Source: Galeopsis tetrahit (taxonomy: Eukaryota > Streptophyta > Magnoliopsida > Lamiales > Lamiaceae). Taken from it: a DNA stretch of 64,000 nt. The notes below the pieces were generated by a model, which searched no databases, had not been told where the DNA came from, and saw nothing but the letters and a program-made list of their open reading frames with translations. Location: NCBI GenBank assembly GCA_963675135.1, contig OY776124.1, forward strand, positions 23,372,066 through 23,436,065. Direction: 5' to 3'. Positions 1 to 13,348 of this stretch are shown here, in pieces (position 1 is the stretch's first letter; each line of letters opens with the position of its first letter). Both the position numbers and the translations under genes were made by a program.

Positions 1-3000
1 GGTTCTAGGGTTGTTGTTTTCTATAACTCGTTTATAGTGTCATTTAACCTCAAAACTACCAAGATGAAGTGTTTTGTATGATTGCTTGGTGACCAAGAAA
101 ACTTTATGTTTTCTTTATTTTGCGGAAAATCACATTCGTTAGTGCTAAAAAATCTATAGTTTATCCCACTATAATGTGGAAGTGCACTTTCTCCGATTCA
201 CTCATCCTCTCTTTTTGAAAAGTTTCACTAATTGCAAAAGAGTTAACCATTACCAATTCACATTGGTTCTAGGGTTGTTGTTTTCTATAATAGTGCCATT
301 TAACCTCTAAAATACCAAAATGAAGTGTTTTGTAGGATTGCTTGGTGACCAAGCAAACTTTATGTTTTCTTTATTTTGCGAAAAATCGCATTCGTCATTG
401 CTCAAAAACTCTATAGTTTAACCCACTATAATGTGGAAGTGCACTTTCATCGATTCACTCATTCTCTGTTTTTGAAAAGTTTCACTAAGTTCAAAAGAGT
501 TAACCATTACCAATTCACATTGGTTCTAGGGTTGTTGTTTTCTATAACTCGTTTATAGTGCCATTTAACCTCTAATATACCAAAATGAAGTGTTTTGTAG
601 GATTGCTTGGTGACCAAGCAAACTTTATGTTTTCTTTATTTTGCGGAAAATCACATTCGTTAGTGCTTAAAAACTCTATAGTTTTATCCCACTATAATGT
701 GGACGTGCACTTTCTCCGATTCACTCATCCTCTCTTTTTGAAAAGTTTCACTTATTGCAAAAGAGTTAACCATTACCAATTCACATTGGTTCTAGGGTTG
801 TTGTTTTCTATAATAGTGCCATTTAACCTCTAAAATACAAAAATGAAGTGTTTTGTAGGATTGCTTGGTGACCAAGCAAACTTTATGTTTTCTTTATTTT
901 GCGGAAAATCACATTCGTTAGTGCTCAAAAACTCTAGTTTATCCCACTATAATGTGGAAGTGCACTTTCTCCGATTCACACATTCTCTGTTTTTGAAAAG
1001 TTTCACTAACTACAAAACAGTTAACCATTACCAATTCACATTGGTTCTAGGGTTGTTGTTTTCTATAACTTGTTTATAGTGCCATTTAACCTCTAATATA
1101 CCAAAATGAAGTGTTTTGTAGGATTTCTTGGTGACCAAGCAAACTTTATGTTTTCTTTATTTTGCGGAAAATCACATTCGTTAGTCCTCAAAAACTCTAG
1201 TTTATCCCACTATAATGTGGAAGTGCACTTTCTCCGATTCACTCATCCTCTCTTTTTGAAAAGTTTCACTAATTGCAAAAGAGTTAATCATTACCAATTC
1301 ACATTGGTTCTAGGGTTGTTGTTTTCTATAACTCGTTTATAGTGTCATTTAACCTCAAAACTACCAAGATGAAGTGTTTTGTATGATTGCTTGGTGACCA
1401 AGAAAACGTTATGTTTTCTTTATTTTGCGGAAAACCACATTCGTTAGTGCTAAAAAATCTATAGTTTATCCCACTATAATGTGGAAGTGCACTTTCTCCG
1501 ATTCACTCATCCTCTCTTTTTGAAAAGTTTCACTTATTGCAAAAGAGTTAACCATTACCAATTCACATTGGTTCTAGGGTTGTTGTTTTCTATAATAGTG
1601 CCATTTAACCTCTAAAATACCAAAATGAAGTGTTTTGTAGGATTGCTTGGTGACCAAGCAAACTTTATGTTTTCTTTATTTTGCGAAAAATCGCATTCGT
1701 CAGTGCTCAAAAACTCTATAGTTTAACCCACTATAATGTGGAAGTGCACTTTCATCGATTCACTCATTCTCTGTTTTTGAAAAGTTTCACTAAGTTCAAA
1801 AGAGTTAACCATTACCAATTCACATTGGTTCTAGGGTTGTTGTTTTCTATAACTCGTTTATAGTGCCATTTAACCTCTAATATACCAAAATGAAGTGTTT
1901 TGTAGGATTGCTTGGTGACCAAGCAAACTTTATGTTTTCTTTATTTTGCGGAAAATCACATTCGTTAGTGCTCAAAAACTCTATAGTTTTATCCTACTAT
2001 AATGTGGACGTGCACTTTCTCCGATTCACTCATCCTCTCTTTTTGAAAAGTTTCACTTATTGCAAAAGAGTTAACCATTACCAATTCACATTGTTTCTAG
2101 GGTTGTTGTTTTCTATAATAGTGCCATTTAACCTCTAAAATACCAAAATGAAGTGTTTTGTAGGATTGCTTGGTGACCAAGCAAACTTTATGTTTTCTTT
2201 ATTTTGCAAAAAATCGCATTCGTCAGTGCTCAAAAATTCTATAGTTTAACCCACTATAATGTGGAAGTGCACTTTCATCGATTCACTCATTCTCTGTTTT
2301 TGAAAAGTTTCACTAAGTTCAAAAGAGTTAACCATTACCAATTCGCATTGGTTCTAGGGTTGTTGTTTTCTATAACTCGGTTATAGTGCCATTTAACCTC
2401 TAATATACCAAAATGAAGTGTTTTGTAGGATTGCTTGGTGACCAAGCAAACTTTATGTTTTCTTTATTTTGCGAAAAATCACATTCGTTAGTGCTCAAAA
2501 ACTCTATAGTTTTATCCCACTATAATGTGGACGTGCACTTTCTCCGATTCACTCATCCTCTCTTTTTGAAAAGTTTCACTTATTGCAAAAGAGTTAACCA
2601 TTACCAATTCACATTGGTTCTAGGGTTGTTGTTTTCTATAATAGTGCCATTTAACCTCTAAAATACCAAAATGAAGTGTTTTGTAGGATTGCTTGGTGAC
2701 CAAGCAAACTTTATGTTTTCTTTATTTTGCGGAAAATCACATTCGTTAGTGCTAAAAAAATCTATAGTTTATCCCACTATAATGTGGAAGTGCACTTTCT
2801 CCGATTCACTCATTCTCTGTTTTTGAAAAGTTTCACTAATTGCAAAAGAGTTAACCATTACCAATTCACATTGGTTCTAGGGTTGTTGTTTTCTATAATA
2901 GTGTCATTTAACCTCTAAAATACCAAAATGAAGTGTTTTGTAGGATTGCTTGGTGACCAAGCAAACTTTATGTTTTCTTTATTTTGCGGAAAATCACATT

Positions 3001-3675
3001 CGTTAGTGCTCAAAAACTCTATAGTTTTATCCCACTATAATGTGGAAGTGCACTTTCTCCGATTCACTCATCCTCTCTTTTTGAAAAGTTTCACTAATTG
3101 CAAAAGAGTTAACAATTACCAATTCACATTGGTTCTAGGGTTGTTGTTTTCTATAATAATGTCATTTAACCTCTAAAATACCAAAATGAAGTGTTTTGTA
3201 GGATTGCTTGGTGACCAAGCAAACTTTATGTTTTCTTTATTTTGCGGAAAATCGCATTCGTTAGTGCTAAAAAACTCTATAGTTTATCCCACTATAATGT
3301 GGAAGTGCACTTTCTCCGATTCATACATTCTCTCTTTTTGAAAAGTTTCACTAATTGCAAAGGAGTTAACCATTACCAATTCACATTGGTTCTAGGGTTG
3401 TTGTTTTCTATAACTCGTTTATAGTGCCATTTAACCTCTAAAATACCAAAATGAAGTGTTTTGTAGGATTGCTTGGTGACCAAGCAAACTTTATGTTTTC
3501 TTTATTTTGCGGAAAATCACATTCGTTAGTGCTAAAAAACTCCATAGTTTATCCCACTATAATGTGGACGTGCACTTTCTCCAATTCACTCATCCTCTCT
3601 TTTTGAAAAGTTTCACTAATTGCAAAAGAGTTAACCATTACCAATTCACATTGGTTCTAGGGTTGTTGTTTTCTA
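1..3675 (+). repeat. Higher-order block, copy 1 (22-monomer spacing)
   Basis: The order of variant monomers here is repeated about 5742 bp downstream (5743 to about 9417). Examples are the variants at 376, 585, 843, 1106, 1681, 1890, 2204, 2413, 2727, 2928, 3242 and 3507, which have partners at 6118, 6327, 6585, 6848, 7422, 7631, 7945, 8154, 8468, 8669, 8983 and 9248. The offset is 22 monomers. Within the block, positions near 376 and 1681 also match each other at 1305 bp (5 monomers). The left end may lie outside the window, and the right end is where the terminal dyad differs. Confidence 0.8.
585..842 (+). repeat. Representative 258-bp satellite monomer
   Basis: One complete unit, ATGAAGTG to ATGAAGTG, given as a reference for the family. 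In order it carries the 19-nt dyad TTGCTTGGTGACCAAGCAA (9-1-9), a CCAC...GTGG imperfect inverted repeat, a GTGCAC core, TGAAAAGTTTCA (5-2-5), a GTTAAC site, one TCTAGGGTTG, and the terminal CTATAATAG (4-1-4). Other units are 256-258 bp with the short terminal dyad or 263-265 bp with the long form. The phase chosen here is arbitrary. It does not imply a start codon. Confidence 0.9.
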
Positions 3676-5742
3676 TAATAGTGCCATTTAACCTCTAAAA
3701 TACCAAAATGAAGTGTTTTGTAAGATTGCTTGGTGACCAAGCAAACTTTATGTTTTCTTTATTTTACGAAAAATCGCATTCGTCAGTGCTCAAAAACTCT
3801 ATAGTTTAACCCACTATAATGTGGAAGTGCACTTTCATCGATTCACTCATTCTCTGTTTTTGAAAAGTTTCACTAAGTTCAAAAGAGTTAACCATTACCA
3901 ATTCACATTGGTTCTAGGGTTGTTGTTTTCTATAACTCGTTTATAGTGCCATTTAACCTCTAATATACCAAAATGAAGTGTTTTGTAGGATTGCTTGGTG
4001 ACCAAGCAAACTTTATGTTTTCTTTATTTTGCGGAAAATCGCATTCGTTAGTGCTAAAAAACTCTATAGTTTATCCCACTATAATGTGGAAGTGCACTTT
4101 CTCCGATTCATACATTCTCTCTTTTTGAAAAGTTTCACTAATTGCAAAAGAGTTAACCATTACCAATTCACATTGGTTCTAGGGTTGTTGTTTTCTATAA
4201 CTCGTTTATAGTGCCATTTAACCTCTAAAATACCAAAATGAAGTGTTTTGTAGGATTGCTTGGTGACCAAGCAAACTTTATGTTTTCTTTATTTTGCGGA
4301 AAATCGCATTCGTTAGTGCTAAAAAACTCTATAGTTTATCCCACTATAATGTGGAAGTGCACTTTCTCCGATTCATACATTCTCTCTTTTTGAAAAGTTT
4401 CACTAATTGCAAAAGAGTTAACCATTACCAATTCACATTGGTTCTAGGGTTGTTGTTTTCTATAACTCGTTTATAGTGCCATTTAACCTCTAAAATACCA
4501 AAATGAAGTGTTTTGTAGGATTGCTTGGTGACCAAGCAAACTTTATGTTTTCTTTATTTTGCAGAAAATCACATTCGTTAGTGCTAAAAAACTCCATAGT
4601 TTATCCCACTATAATGTGGACGTGCACTTTCTCCGATTCACTCATCCTCTCTTTTTGAAAAGTTTCACTAATTGCAAAAGAGTTAACCATTACCAATTCA
4701 CATTGGTTCTAGGGTTGTTGTTTTCTATAATAGTGCCATTTAACCTCTAAAATACCAAAATGAAGTGTTTTGTAAGATTGCTTGGTGACCAAGCAAACTT
4801 TATGTTTTCTTTATTTTACGAAAAATCGCATTCGTCAGTGCTCAAAAACTCTATAGTTTAACCCACTATAATGTGGAAGTGCACTTTCATCGATTCACTC
4901 ATTCTCTGTTTTTGAAAAGTTTCACTAAGTTCAAAAGAGTTAACCATTACCAATTCACATTGGTTCTAGGGTTGTTGTTTTCTATAACTCGTTTATAGTG
5001 CCATTTAACCTCTAATATACCAAAATGAAGTGTTTTGTAGGATTGCTTGGTGACCAAGCAAACTTTATGTTTTCTTTATTTTGCGGAAAATCACATTCGT
5101 TAGTCCTCAAAAACTCTAGTTTATCCCACTATAATGTGGAAGTGCACTTTCTCCGATTCACTCATCCTCTCTTTTTGAAAAGTTTCACTTATTGCAAAAG
5201 AGTTAACCATTACCAATTCACATTGGTTCTAGGGTTGTTGTTTTCTATAATAGTGCCATTTAACCTCTAAAATACCAAAATGAAGTGTTTTGTAGGATTG
5301 CTTGGTGACCAAGCAAACTTTATGTTTTCTTTATTTTGCGGAAAATCACATTCGTTAGTGCTCAAAAACTCTAGTTTATCCCACTGTAATGTGGAAGTGC
5401 ACTTTCTCCGATTCACACATTCTCTCTTTTTGAAAAGTTTCACTAACTACAAAAGAGTTAACCATTACCAATTCACATTGGTTCTAGGGTTGTTGTTTTC
5501 TATAACTCGTTTATAGTGCCATTTAACCTCTAATATACCAAAATGAAGTGTTTTGTAGGATTTCTTGGTGACCAAGCAAACTTTATGTTTTCTTTATTTT
5601 GCGGAAAATCACATTCGTTAGTGCTCAAAAACTCTAGTTTATCCCACTATAATGTGGAAGTGCACTTTCTCCGATTCACTCATCCTCTCCTTTTGAAAAG
5701 TTTCACTAATTGCAAAAGAGTTAATCATTACCAATTCACATT

Positions 5743-8700
5743 GGTTCTAGGGTTGTTGTTTTCTATAACTCGTTTATAGTGTCATTTAACCTCAAAACTA
5801 CCAAGATGAAGTGTTTTGTATGATTGCTTGGTGACCAAGAAAACTTTATGTTTTCTTTATTTTGCGGAAAATCACATTCGTTAGTGCTAAAAAATCTATA
5901 GTTTATCCCACTATAATGTGGAAGTGCACTTTCTCCGATTCACTCATCCTCTCTTTTTGAAAAGTTTCACTAATTGCAAAAGAGTTAACCATTACCAATT
6001 CACATTGGTTCTAGGGTTGTTGTTTTCTATAATAGTGCCATTTAACCTCTAAAATACCAAAATGAAGTGTTTTGTAGGATTGCTTGGTGACCAAGCAAAC
6101 TTTATGTTTTCTTTATTTTGCGAAAAATCGCATTCGTCAGTGCTCAAAAACTCTATAGTTTAACCCACTATAATGTGGAAGTGCACTTTCATCGATTCAC
6201 TCATTCTCTGTTTTTGAAAAGTTTCACTAAGTTCAAAAGAGTTAACCATTACCAATTCACATTGGTTCTAGGGTTGTTGTTTTCTATAACTCGTTTATAG
6301 TGCCATTTAACCTCTAATATACCAAAATGAAGTGTTTTGTAGGATTGCTTGGTGACCAAGCAAACTTTATGTTTTCTTTATTTTGCGGAAAATCACATTC
6401 GTTAGTGCTCAAAAACTCTATAGTTTTATCCCACTATAATGTGGACGTGCACTTTCTCCGATTCACTCATCCTCTCTTTTTGAAAAGTTTCACTTATTGC
6501 AAAAGAGTTAACCATTACCAATTCACATTGGTTCTAGGGTTGTTGTTTTCTATAATAGTGCCATTTAACCTCTAAAATACAAAAATGAAGTGTTTTGTAG
6601 GATTGCTTGGTGACCAAGCAAACTTTATGTTTTCTTTATTTTGCGGAAAATCACATTCGTTAGTGCTCAAAAACTCTAGTTTATCCCACTATAATGTGGA
6701 AGTGCACTTTCTCCGATTCACACATTCTCTCTTTTTGAAAAGTTTCACTAACTACAAAACAGTTAACCATTACCAATTCACATTGGTTCTAGGGTTGTTG
6801 TTTTCTATAACTTGTTTATAGTGCCATTTAACCTCTAATATACCAAAATGAAGTGTTTTGTAGGATTTCTTGGTGACCAAGCAAACTTTATGTTTTCTTT
6901 ATTTTGCGGAAAATCACATTCGTTAGTCCTCAAAAACTCTAGTTTATCCCACTATAATGTGGAAGTGCACTTTCTCCGATTCACTCATCCTCTCTTTTTG
7001 AAAAGTTTCACTAATTGCAAAAGAGTTAATCATTACCAATTCACATTGGTTCTAGGGTTGTTGTTTTCTATAACTCGTTTATAGTGTCATTTAACCTCAA
7101 AACTACCAAGATGAAGTGTTTTGTATGATTGCTTGGTGAACAAGAAAACGTTATGTTTTCTTTATTTTGCGGAAAACCACATTCGTTAGTGCTAAAAATC
7201 TATAGTTTATCCCACTATAATGTGGAAGTGCACTTTCTCCGATTCACTCATCCTCTCTTTTTGAAAAGTTTCACTTATTGCAAAAGAGTTAACCATTACC
7301 AATTCACATTGGTTCTAGGGTTGTTGTTTTCTATAATAGTGCCATTTAACCTCTAAAATACCAAAATGAAGTGTTTTGTAGGATTGCTTGGTGACCAAGC
7401 AAACTTTATGTTTTCTTTATTTTGCGAAAAATCGCATTCGTCAGTGCTCAAAAACTCTATAGTTTAACCCACTATAATGTGGAAGTGCACTTTCATCGAT
7501 TCACTCATTCTCTGTTTTTGAAAAGTTTCACTAAGTTCAAAAGAGTTAACCATTACCAATTCACATTAATTATAGGGTTGTTGTTTTCTATAACTCGTTT
7601 ATAGTGCCATTTAACCTCTAATATACCAAAATGAAGTGTTTTGTAGGATTGCTTGGTGACCAAGCAAACTTTATGTTTTCTTTATTTTGCGGAAAATTAC
7701 ATTCGTTAGTGCTCAAAAACTCTATAGTTTTATCCTACTATAATGTGGACGTGCACTTTCTCCGATTCACTCATCCTCTCTTTTTGAAAAGTTTCACTTA
7801 TTGCAAAAGAGTTAACCATTACCAATTCACATTGTTTCTAGGGTTGTTGTTTTCTATAATAGTGCCATTTAACCTCTAAAATACCAAAATGAAGTGTTTT
7901 GTAGGATTGCTTGGTGACCAAGCAAACTTTATGTTTTCTTTATTTTGCGAAAAATCACATTCGTCAGTGCTCAAAAATTCTATAGTTTAACCCACTATAA
8001 TGTGGAAGTGCACTTTCATCGATTCACTCATTCTCTGTTTTTGAAAAGTTTCACTAAGTTCAAAAGAGTTAACCATTACCAATTCGCATTGGTTCTAGGG
8101 TTGTTGTTTTCTATAACTCGGTTATAGTGCCATTTAACCTCTAATATACCAAAATGAAGTGTTTTGTAGGATTGCTTGGTGACCAAGCAAACTTTATGTT
8201 TTCTTTATTTTGCGAAAAATCACATTCGTTAGTGCTCAAAAACTCTATAGTTTTATCCCACTATAATGTGGACGTGCACTTTCTTCGATTCACTCATTCT
8301 CTCTTTTTGAAAAGTTTCACTTATTGCAAAAGAGTTAACCATTACCAATTCACATTGGTTCTAGGGTTGTTGTTTTCTATAATAGTGCCATTTAACCTCT
8401 AAAATACCAAAATGAAGTGTTTTGTAGGATTGCTTGGTGACCAAGCAAACTTTATGTTTTCTTTATTTTGCGGAAAATCACATTCGTTAGTGCTAAAAAA
8501 ATCTATAGTTTATCCCACTATAATGTGGAAGTGCACTTTCTCCGATTCACTCATTCTCTGTTTTTGAAAAGTTTCACTAATTGCAAAAGAGTTAACCATT
8601 ACCAATTCACATTGGTTCTAGGGTTGTTGTTTTCTATAATAGTGTCATTTAACCTCTAAAATACCAAAATGAAGTGTTTTGTAGGATTGCTTGGTGACCA

Positions 8701-9417
8701 AGCAAACTTTATGTTTTCTTTATTTTGCGGAAAATCACATTCGTTAGTGCTCAAAAACTCTATAGTTTTATCCCACTATAATGTGGAAGTGCACTTTCTC
8801 CGATTCACTCATCCTCTCTTTTTGAAAAGTTTCACTAATTGCAAAAGAGTTAACAATTACCAATTCACATTGGTTCTAGGGTTGTTGTTTTCTATAATAG
8901 TGTCATTTAACCTCTAAAATACCAAAATGAAGTGTTTTGTAGGATTGCTTGGTGACCAAGCAAACTTTATGTTTTCTTTATTTTGCGGAAAATCGCATTC
9001 GTTAGTGCTAAAAAACTCTATAGTTTATCCCACTATAATGTGGAAGTGCACTTTCTCCGATTCATACATTCTCTCTTTTTGAAAAGTTTCACTAATTGCA
9101 AAAGAGTTAACCATTACCAATTCACATTGGTTCTAGGGTTGTTGTTTTCTATAACTCGTTTATAGTGCCATTTAACCTCTAAAATACCAAAATTAAGTGT
9201 TTTGTAGGATTGCTTGGTGACCAAGCAAACTTTATGTTTTCTTTATTTTGCGGAAAATCACATTCGTTAGTGCTAAAAAACTCCATAGTTTATCCCACTA
9301 TAATGTGGACGTGCACTTTCTCCGATTCACTCATCCTCTCTTTTTGAAAAGTTTCACTAATTGCAAAAGAGTTAACCATTACCAATTCACATTGGTTCTA
9401 GGGTTGTTGTTTTCTAT
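5743..9417 (+). repeat. Higher-order block, copy 2
   Basis: This is the second copy of the block at 1-3675, with the same ordered series of variant monomers. Private differences include GGTGAACAAG near 7135 in place of GGTGACCAAG and AATTATAGGG near 7568. The first of these also occurs in the third copy (about 11051), and so does the second (about 11484). Copies 2 and 3 therefore share a more recent ancestor than either shares with copy 1. Confidence 0.78.
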
Positions 9418-9456
9418 AACTCGTTTATAGTGCCATTTAACCTCTAAAATACCAAA

Positions 9457-12018
9457 ATGAAGTGTTTTGTAGGATTGCTTGGTGACCAAGCAAACTTTAT
9501 GTTTTCTTTATTTTGCGGAAAATCACATTCGTTAGTGCTCAAAAACTCTAGTTTATCCCACTATAATGTGGAAGTGCACTTTCTCCGATTCACTCATCCT
9601 CTCTTTTTGAAAAGTTTCACTAATTGCAAAAGAGTTAATCATTACCAATTCACATTGGTTCTAGGGTTGTTGTTTTCTATAACTCGTTTATAGTGTCATT
9701 TAACCTCAAAACTACCAAGATGAAGTGTTTTGTATGATTGCTTGGTGACCAAGAAAACTTTATGTTTTCTTTATTTTGCGGAAAATCACATTCGTTAGTG
9801 CTAAAAAATCTATAGTTTATCCCACTATAATGTGGAAGTGCACTTTCTCCGATTCACTCATCCTCTCTTTTTGAAAAGTTTCACTAATTGCAAAAGAGTT
9901 AACCATTACCAATTCACATTGGTTCTAGGGTTGTTGTTTTCTATAATAGTGCCATTTAACCTCTAAAATACCAAAATGAAGTGTTTTGTAGGATTGCTTG
10001 GTGACCAAGCAAACTTTATGTTTTCTTTATTTTGCGAAAAATCGCATTCGTCAGTGCTCAAAAACTCTATAGTTTAACCCACTATAATGTGGAAGTGCAC
10101 TTTCATCGATTCACTCATTCTCTGTTTTTGAAAAGTTTCACTAAGTTCAAAAGAGTTAACCATTACCAATTCACATTGGTTCTAGGGTTGTTGTTTTCTA
10201 TAACTCGTTTATAGTGCCATTTAACCTCTAATATACCAAAATGAAGTGTTTTGTAGGATTGCTTGGTGACAAAGCAAACTTTATGTTTTCTTTATTTTGC
10301 GGAAAATCACATTCGTTAGTGCTCAAAAACTCTATAGTTTTATCCCACTATAATGTGGACGTGCACTTTCTCCGATTCACTCATCCTCTCTTTTTGAAAA
10401 GTTTCACTTATTGCAAAAGAGTTAACCATTACCAATTCACATTGGTTCTAGGGTTGTTGATTTCTATAATAGTGCCATTTAACCTCTAAAATACAAAAAT
10501 GAAGTGTTTTGTAGGATTGCTTGGTGACCAAGCAAACTTTATGTTTTCTTTATTTTGCGGAAAATCACATTCGTTAGTGCTCAAAAACTCTAGTTTATCC
10601 CACTATAATGTGGAAGTGCACTTTCTCCGATTCACACATTCTCTCTTTTTGAAAAGTTTTACTAACTACAAAACAGTTAACCATTACCAATTCACATTGG
10701 TTCTAGGGTTGTTGTTTTCTATAACTTGTTTATAGTGCCATTTAACCTCTAATATACCAAAATGAAGTGTTTTGTAGGATTTCTTGGTGACCAAGCAAAC
10801 TTTATGTTTTCTTTATTTTGCGGAAAATCACATTCGTTAGTCCTCAAAAACTCTAGTTTATCCCACTATAATGTGGAAGTGCACTTTCTCCGATTCACTC
10901 ATCCTCTCTTTTTGAAAAGTTTCACTAATTGCAAAAGAGTTAATCATTACCAATTCACATTGGTTCTAGGGTTGTTGTTTTCTATAACTCGTTTATAGTG
11001 TCATTTAACCTCAAAACTACCAAGATGAAGTGTTTTGTATGATTGCTTGGTGAACAAGAAAACGTTATGTTTTCTTTATTTTGCGGAAAACCACATTCGT
11101 TAGTGCTAAAAAATCTATAGTTTATCCCACTATAATGTGGAAGTGCACTTTCTCCGATTCACTCATCCTCTCTTTTTGAAAAGTTTCACTTATTGCAAAA
11201 GAGTTAACCATTACCAATTCACATTGGTTCTAGGGTTGTTGTTTTCTATAATAGTGCCATTTAACCTCTAAAATACCAAAATGAAGTGTTTTGTAGGATT
11301 GCTTGGTGACCAAGCAAACTTTATGTTTTCTTTATTTTGCGAAAAATCGCATTCGTCAGTGCTCAAAAACTCTATAGTTTAACCCACTATAATGTGGAAG
11401 TGCACTTTCATCGATTCACTCATTCTCTGTTTTTGAAAAGTTTCACTAAGTTCAAAAGAGTTAACCATTACCAATTCACATTAATTATAGGGTTGTTGTT
11501 TTCTATAACTCGTTTATAGTGCCATTTAACCTCTAATATACCAAAATGAAGTGTTTTGTAGGATTGCTTGGTGACCAAGCAAACTTTATGTTTTCTTTAT
11601 TTTGCGGAAAATCACATTCGTTAGTGCTCAAAAACTCTATAGTTTTATCCCACTATAATGTGGACGTGCACTTTCTCCGATTCACTCATCCTCTCTTTTT
11701 GAAAAGTTTCACTTATTGCAAAAGAGTTAACCATTACCAATTCACATTGTTTCTAGGGTTGTTGTTTTCTATAATAGTGCCATTTAACCTCTAAAATACC
11801 AAAATGAAGTGTTTTGTAGGATTGCTTGGTGACCAAGCAAACTTTATGTTTTCTTTATTTTGCGAAAAATCGCATTCGTCAGTGCTCAAAAATTCTATAG
11901 TTTAACCCACTATAATGTGGAAGTGCACTTTCATCGATTCACTCATTCTCTGTTTTTGAAAAGTTTCACTAAGTTCAAAAGAGTTAACCATTACCAATTC
12001 GCATTGATTCTAGGGTTG
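9457..12018 (+). repeat. Higher-order block, copy 3 (partial, 15-monomer spacing)
   Basis: This block matches about 5543-8103 at an offset of 3914-3915 bp (15 monomers). Variants at 9457, 10032, 10241, 10499, 10762, 11337, 11546 and 11860 have partners at 5543, 6118, 6327, 6585, 6848, 7422, 7631 and 7945. It shares GGTGAACAAG and AATTATAGGG with copy 2. Correspondence stops near 12018, where the terminal dyad changes from the long to the short form. Confidence 0.75.
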
Positions 12019-12827
12019 TTGTTTTCTATAATAGTGCCATTTAACCTCTAAAATACCAAAATGAAGTGTTTTGTAGGATTGCTTGGTGACCAAGCAAACT
12101 TTATGTTTTCTTTATTTTGCGGAAAATCACATTCGTTAGTGCTAAAAAACTCTATAGTTTAATCCCACTATAATGTGGAAGTGCACTTTCTCCGATTCAC
12201 TCATCCTCTCTTTTTGAAAAGTTTCACTAATTGCAAAAGAGTTAACAATTACCAATTCACATTGGTTCTAGGGTTGTTGTTTTCTATAATAGTGCCATTT
12301 AACCTCTAAAATACCAAAATGAAGTGTTTTGTAGGATTGCTTGGTGACCAAGCAAACTTTATGTTTTTTTTATTTTGCGGAAAATCACATTCGTTAGTGC
12401 TAAAAAAATCTATAGTTTATCCCACTATAATGTGGAAGTGCACTTTCTCCGATTCACTCATTCTCTGTTTTTGAAAAGTTTCACTAATTGCAAAAGAGTT
12501 AACCATTACCAATTCACATTGGTTCTAGGGTTGTTGTTTTCTATAATAGTGTCATTTAACCTCTAAAATACCAAAATGAAGTGTTTTGTAGGATTGCTTG
12601 GTGACCAAGCAAACTTTATGTTTTCTTTATTTTGCGGAAAATCACATTCGTTAGTGCTCAAAAACTCTATAGTTTTATCCCACTATAATGTGGAAGTGCA
12701 CTTTCTCCGATTCACTCATCCTCTCTTTTTGAAAAGTTTCACTAATTGCAAAAGAGTTAACAATTACCAATTCACATTGGTTATAGGGTTGTTGTTTTCT
12801 ATAATAGTGTCATTTAACCTCTAAAAT
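11546..12827 (+). repeat. Five-monomer block, first copy of 1803-bp duplication
   Basis: This block matches 13349-14630 at an offset of 1803 bp (7 monomers). Variants at 11546, 11860, 12375 and 12576 have partners at 13349, 13663, 14178 and 14379. Shared diagnostic bases include AATTCGCATTGATTC near 12000 and 13803. Both sequences also carry the AAACTCTATAGTTTAATCCC form near 12150 and 13953. A few point differences (for example TTATAGGG near 12781) separate the copies. Confidence 0.75.
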
Positions 12828-13348
12828 ACCAAAATGAAGTGTTTTGTAGGATTGCTTGGTGACCAAGCAAACTTTATGTTTTCTTTATTTTGCGGAAAAT
12901 CACATTCGTTAGTGCTCAAAAACTCTATAGTTTTATCCCACTATAATGTGGACGTGCACTTTCTCCGATTCACTCATCCTCTCTTTTTGAAAAGTTTCAC
13001 TTATTGCAAAAGAGTTAACCATTACCAATTCACATTGGTTCTAGGGTTGTTGTTTTCTATAATAGTGTCATTTAACCTCTAAAATACCAAAATGAAGTGT
13101 TTTGTAGGATTGCTTGGTGACCAAGCAAACTTTATGTTTTCTTTATTTTGCGGAAAATCACATTCGTTAGTGCTAAAAAAATCTATAGTTTATCCCACTA
13201 TAATGTGGAAGTGCACTTTCTCCGATTCACTCATTCTCTGTTTTTGAAAAGTTTCACTAATTGCAAAAGAGTTAACCATTACCAATTCACATTGGTTCTA
13301 GGGTTGTTGTTTTCTATAATAGTGTCATTTAACCTCTAAAATACCAAA

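Noticed and set aside
130..150. CENP-B-box-like sequence around ATTCGTTAGTGC
   Set aside because: It lacks the essential CGGG half of the box. Only the TTCG part matches.
245..290. Telomere-like TAGGGTT in each monomer, suggesting a telomeric or subtelomeric repeat
   Set aside because: Only one heptamer-like match per 260-bp unit and no tandem run, so it is compatible with chance.
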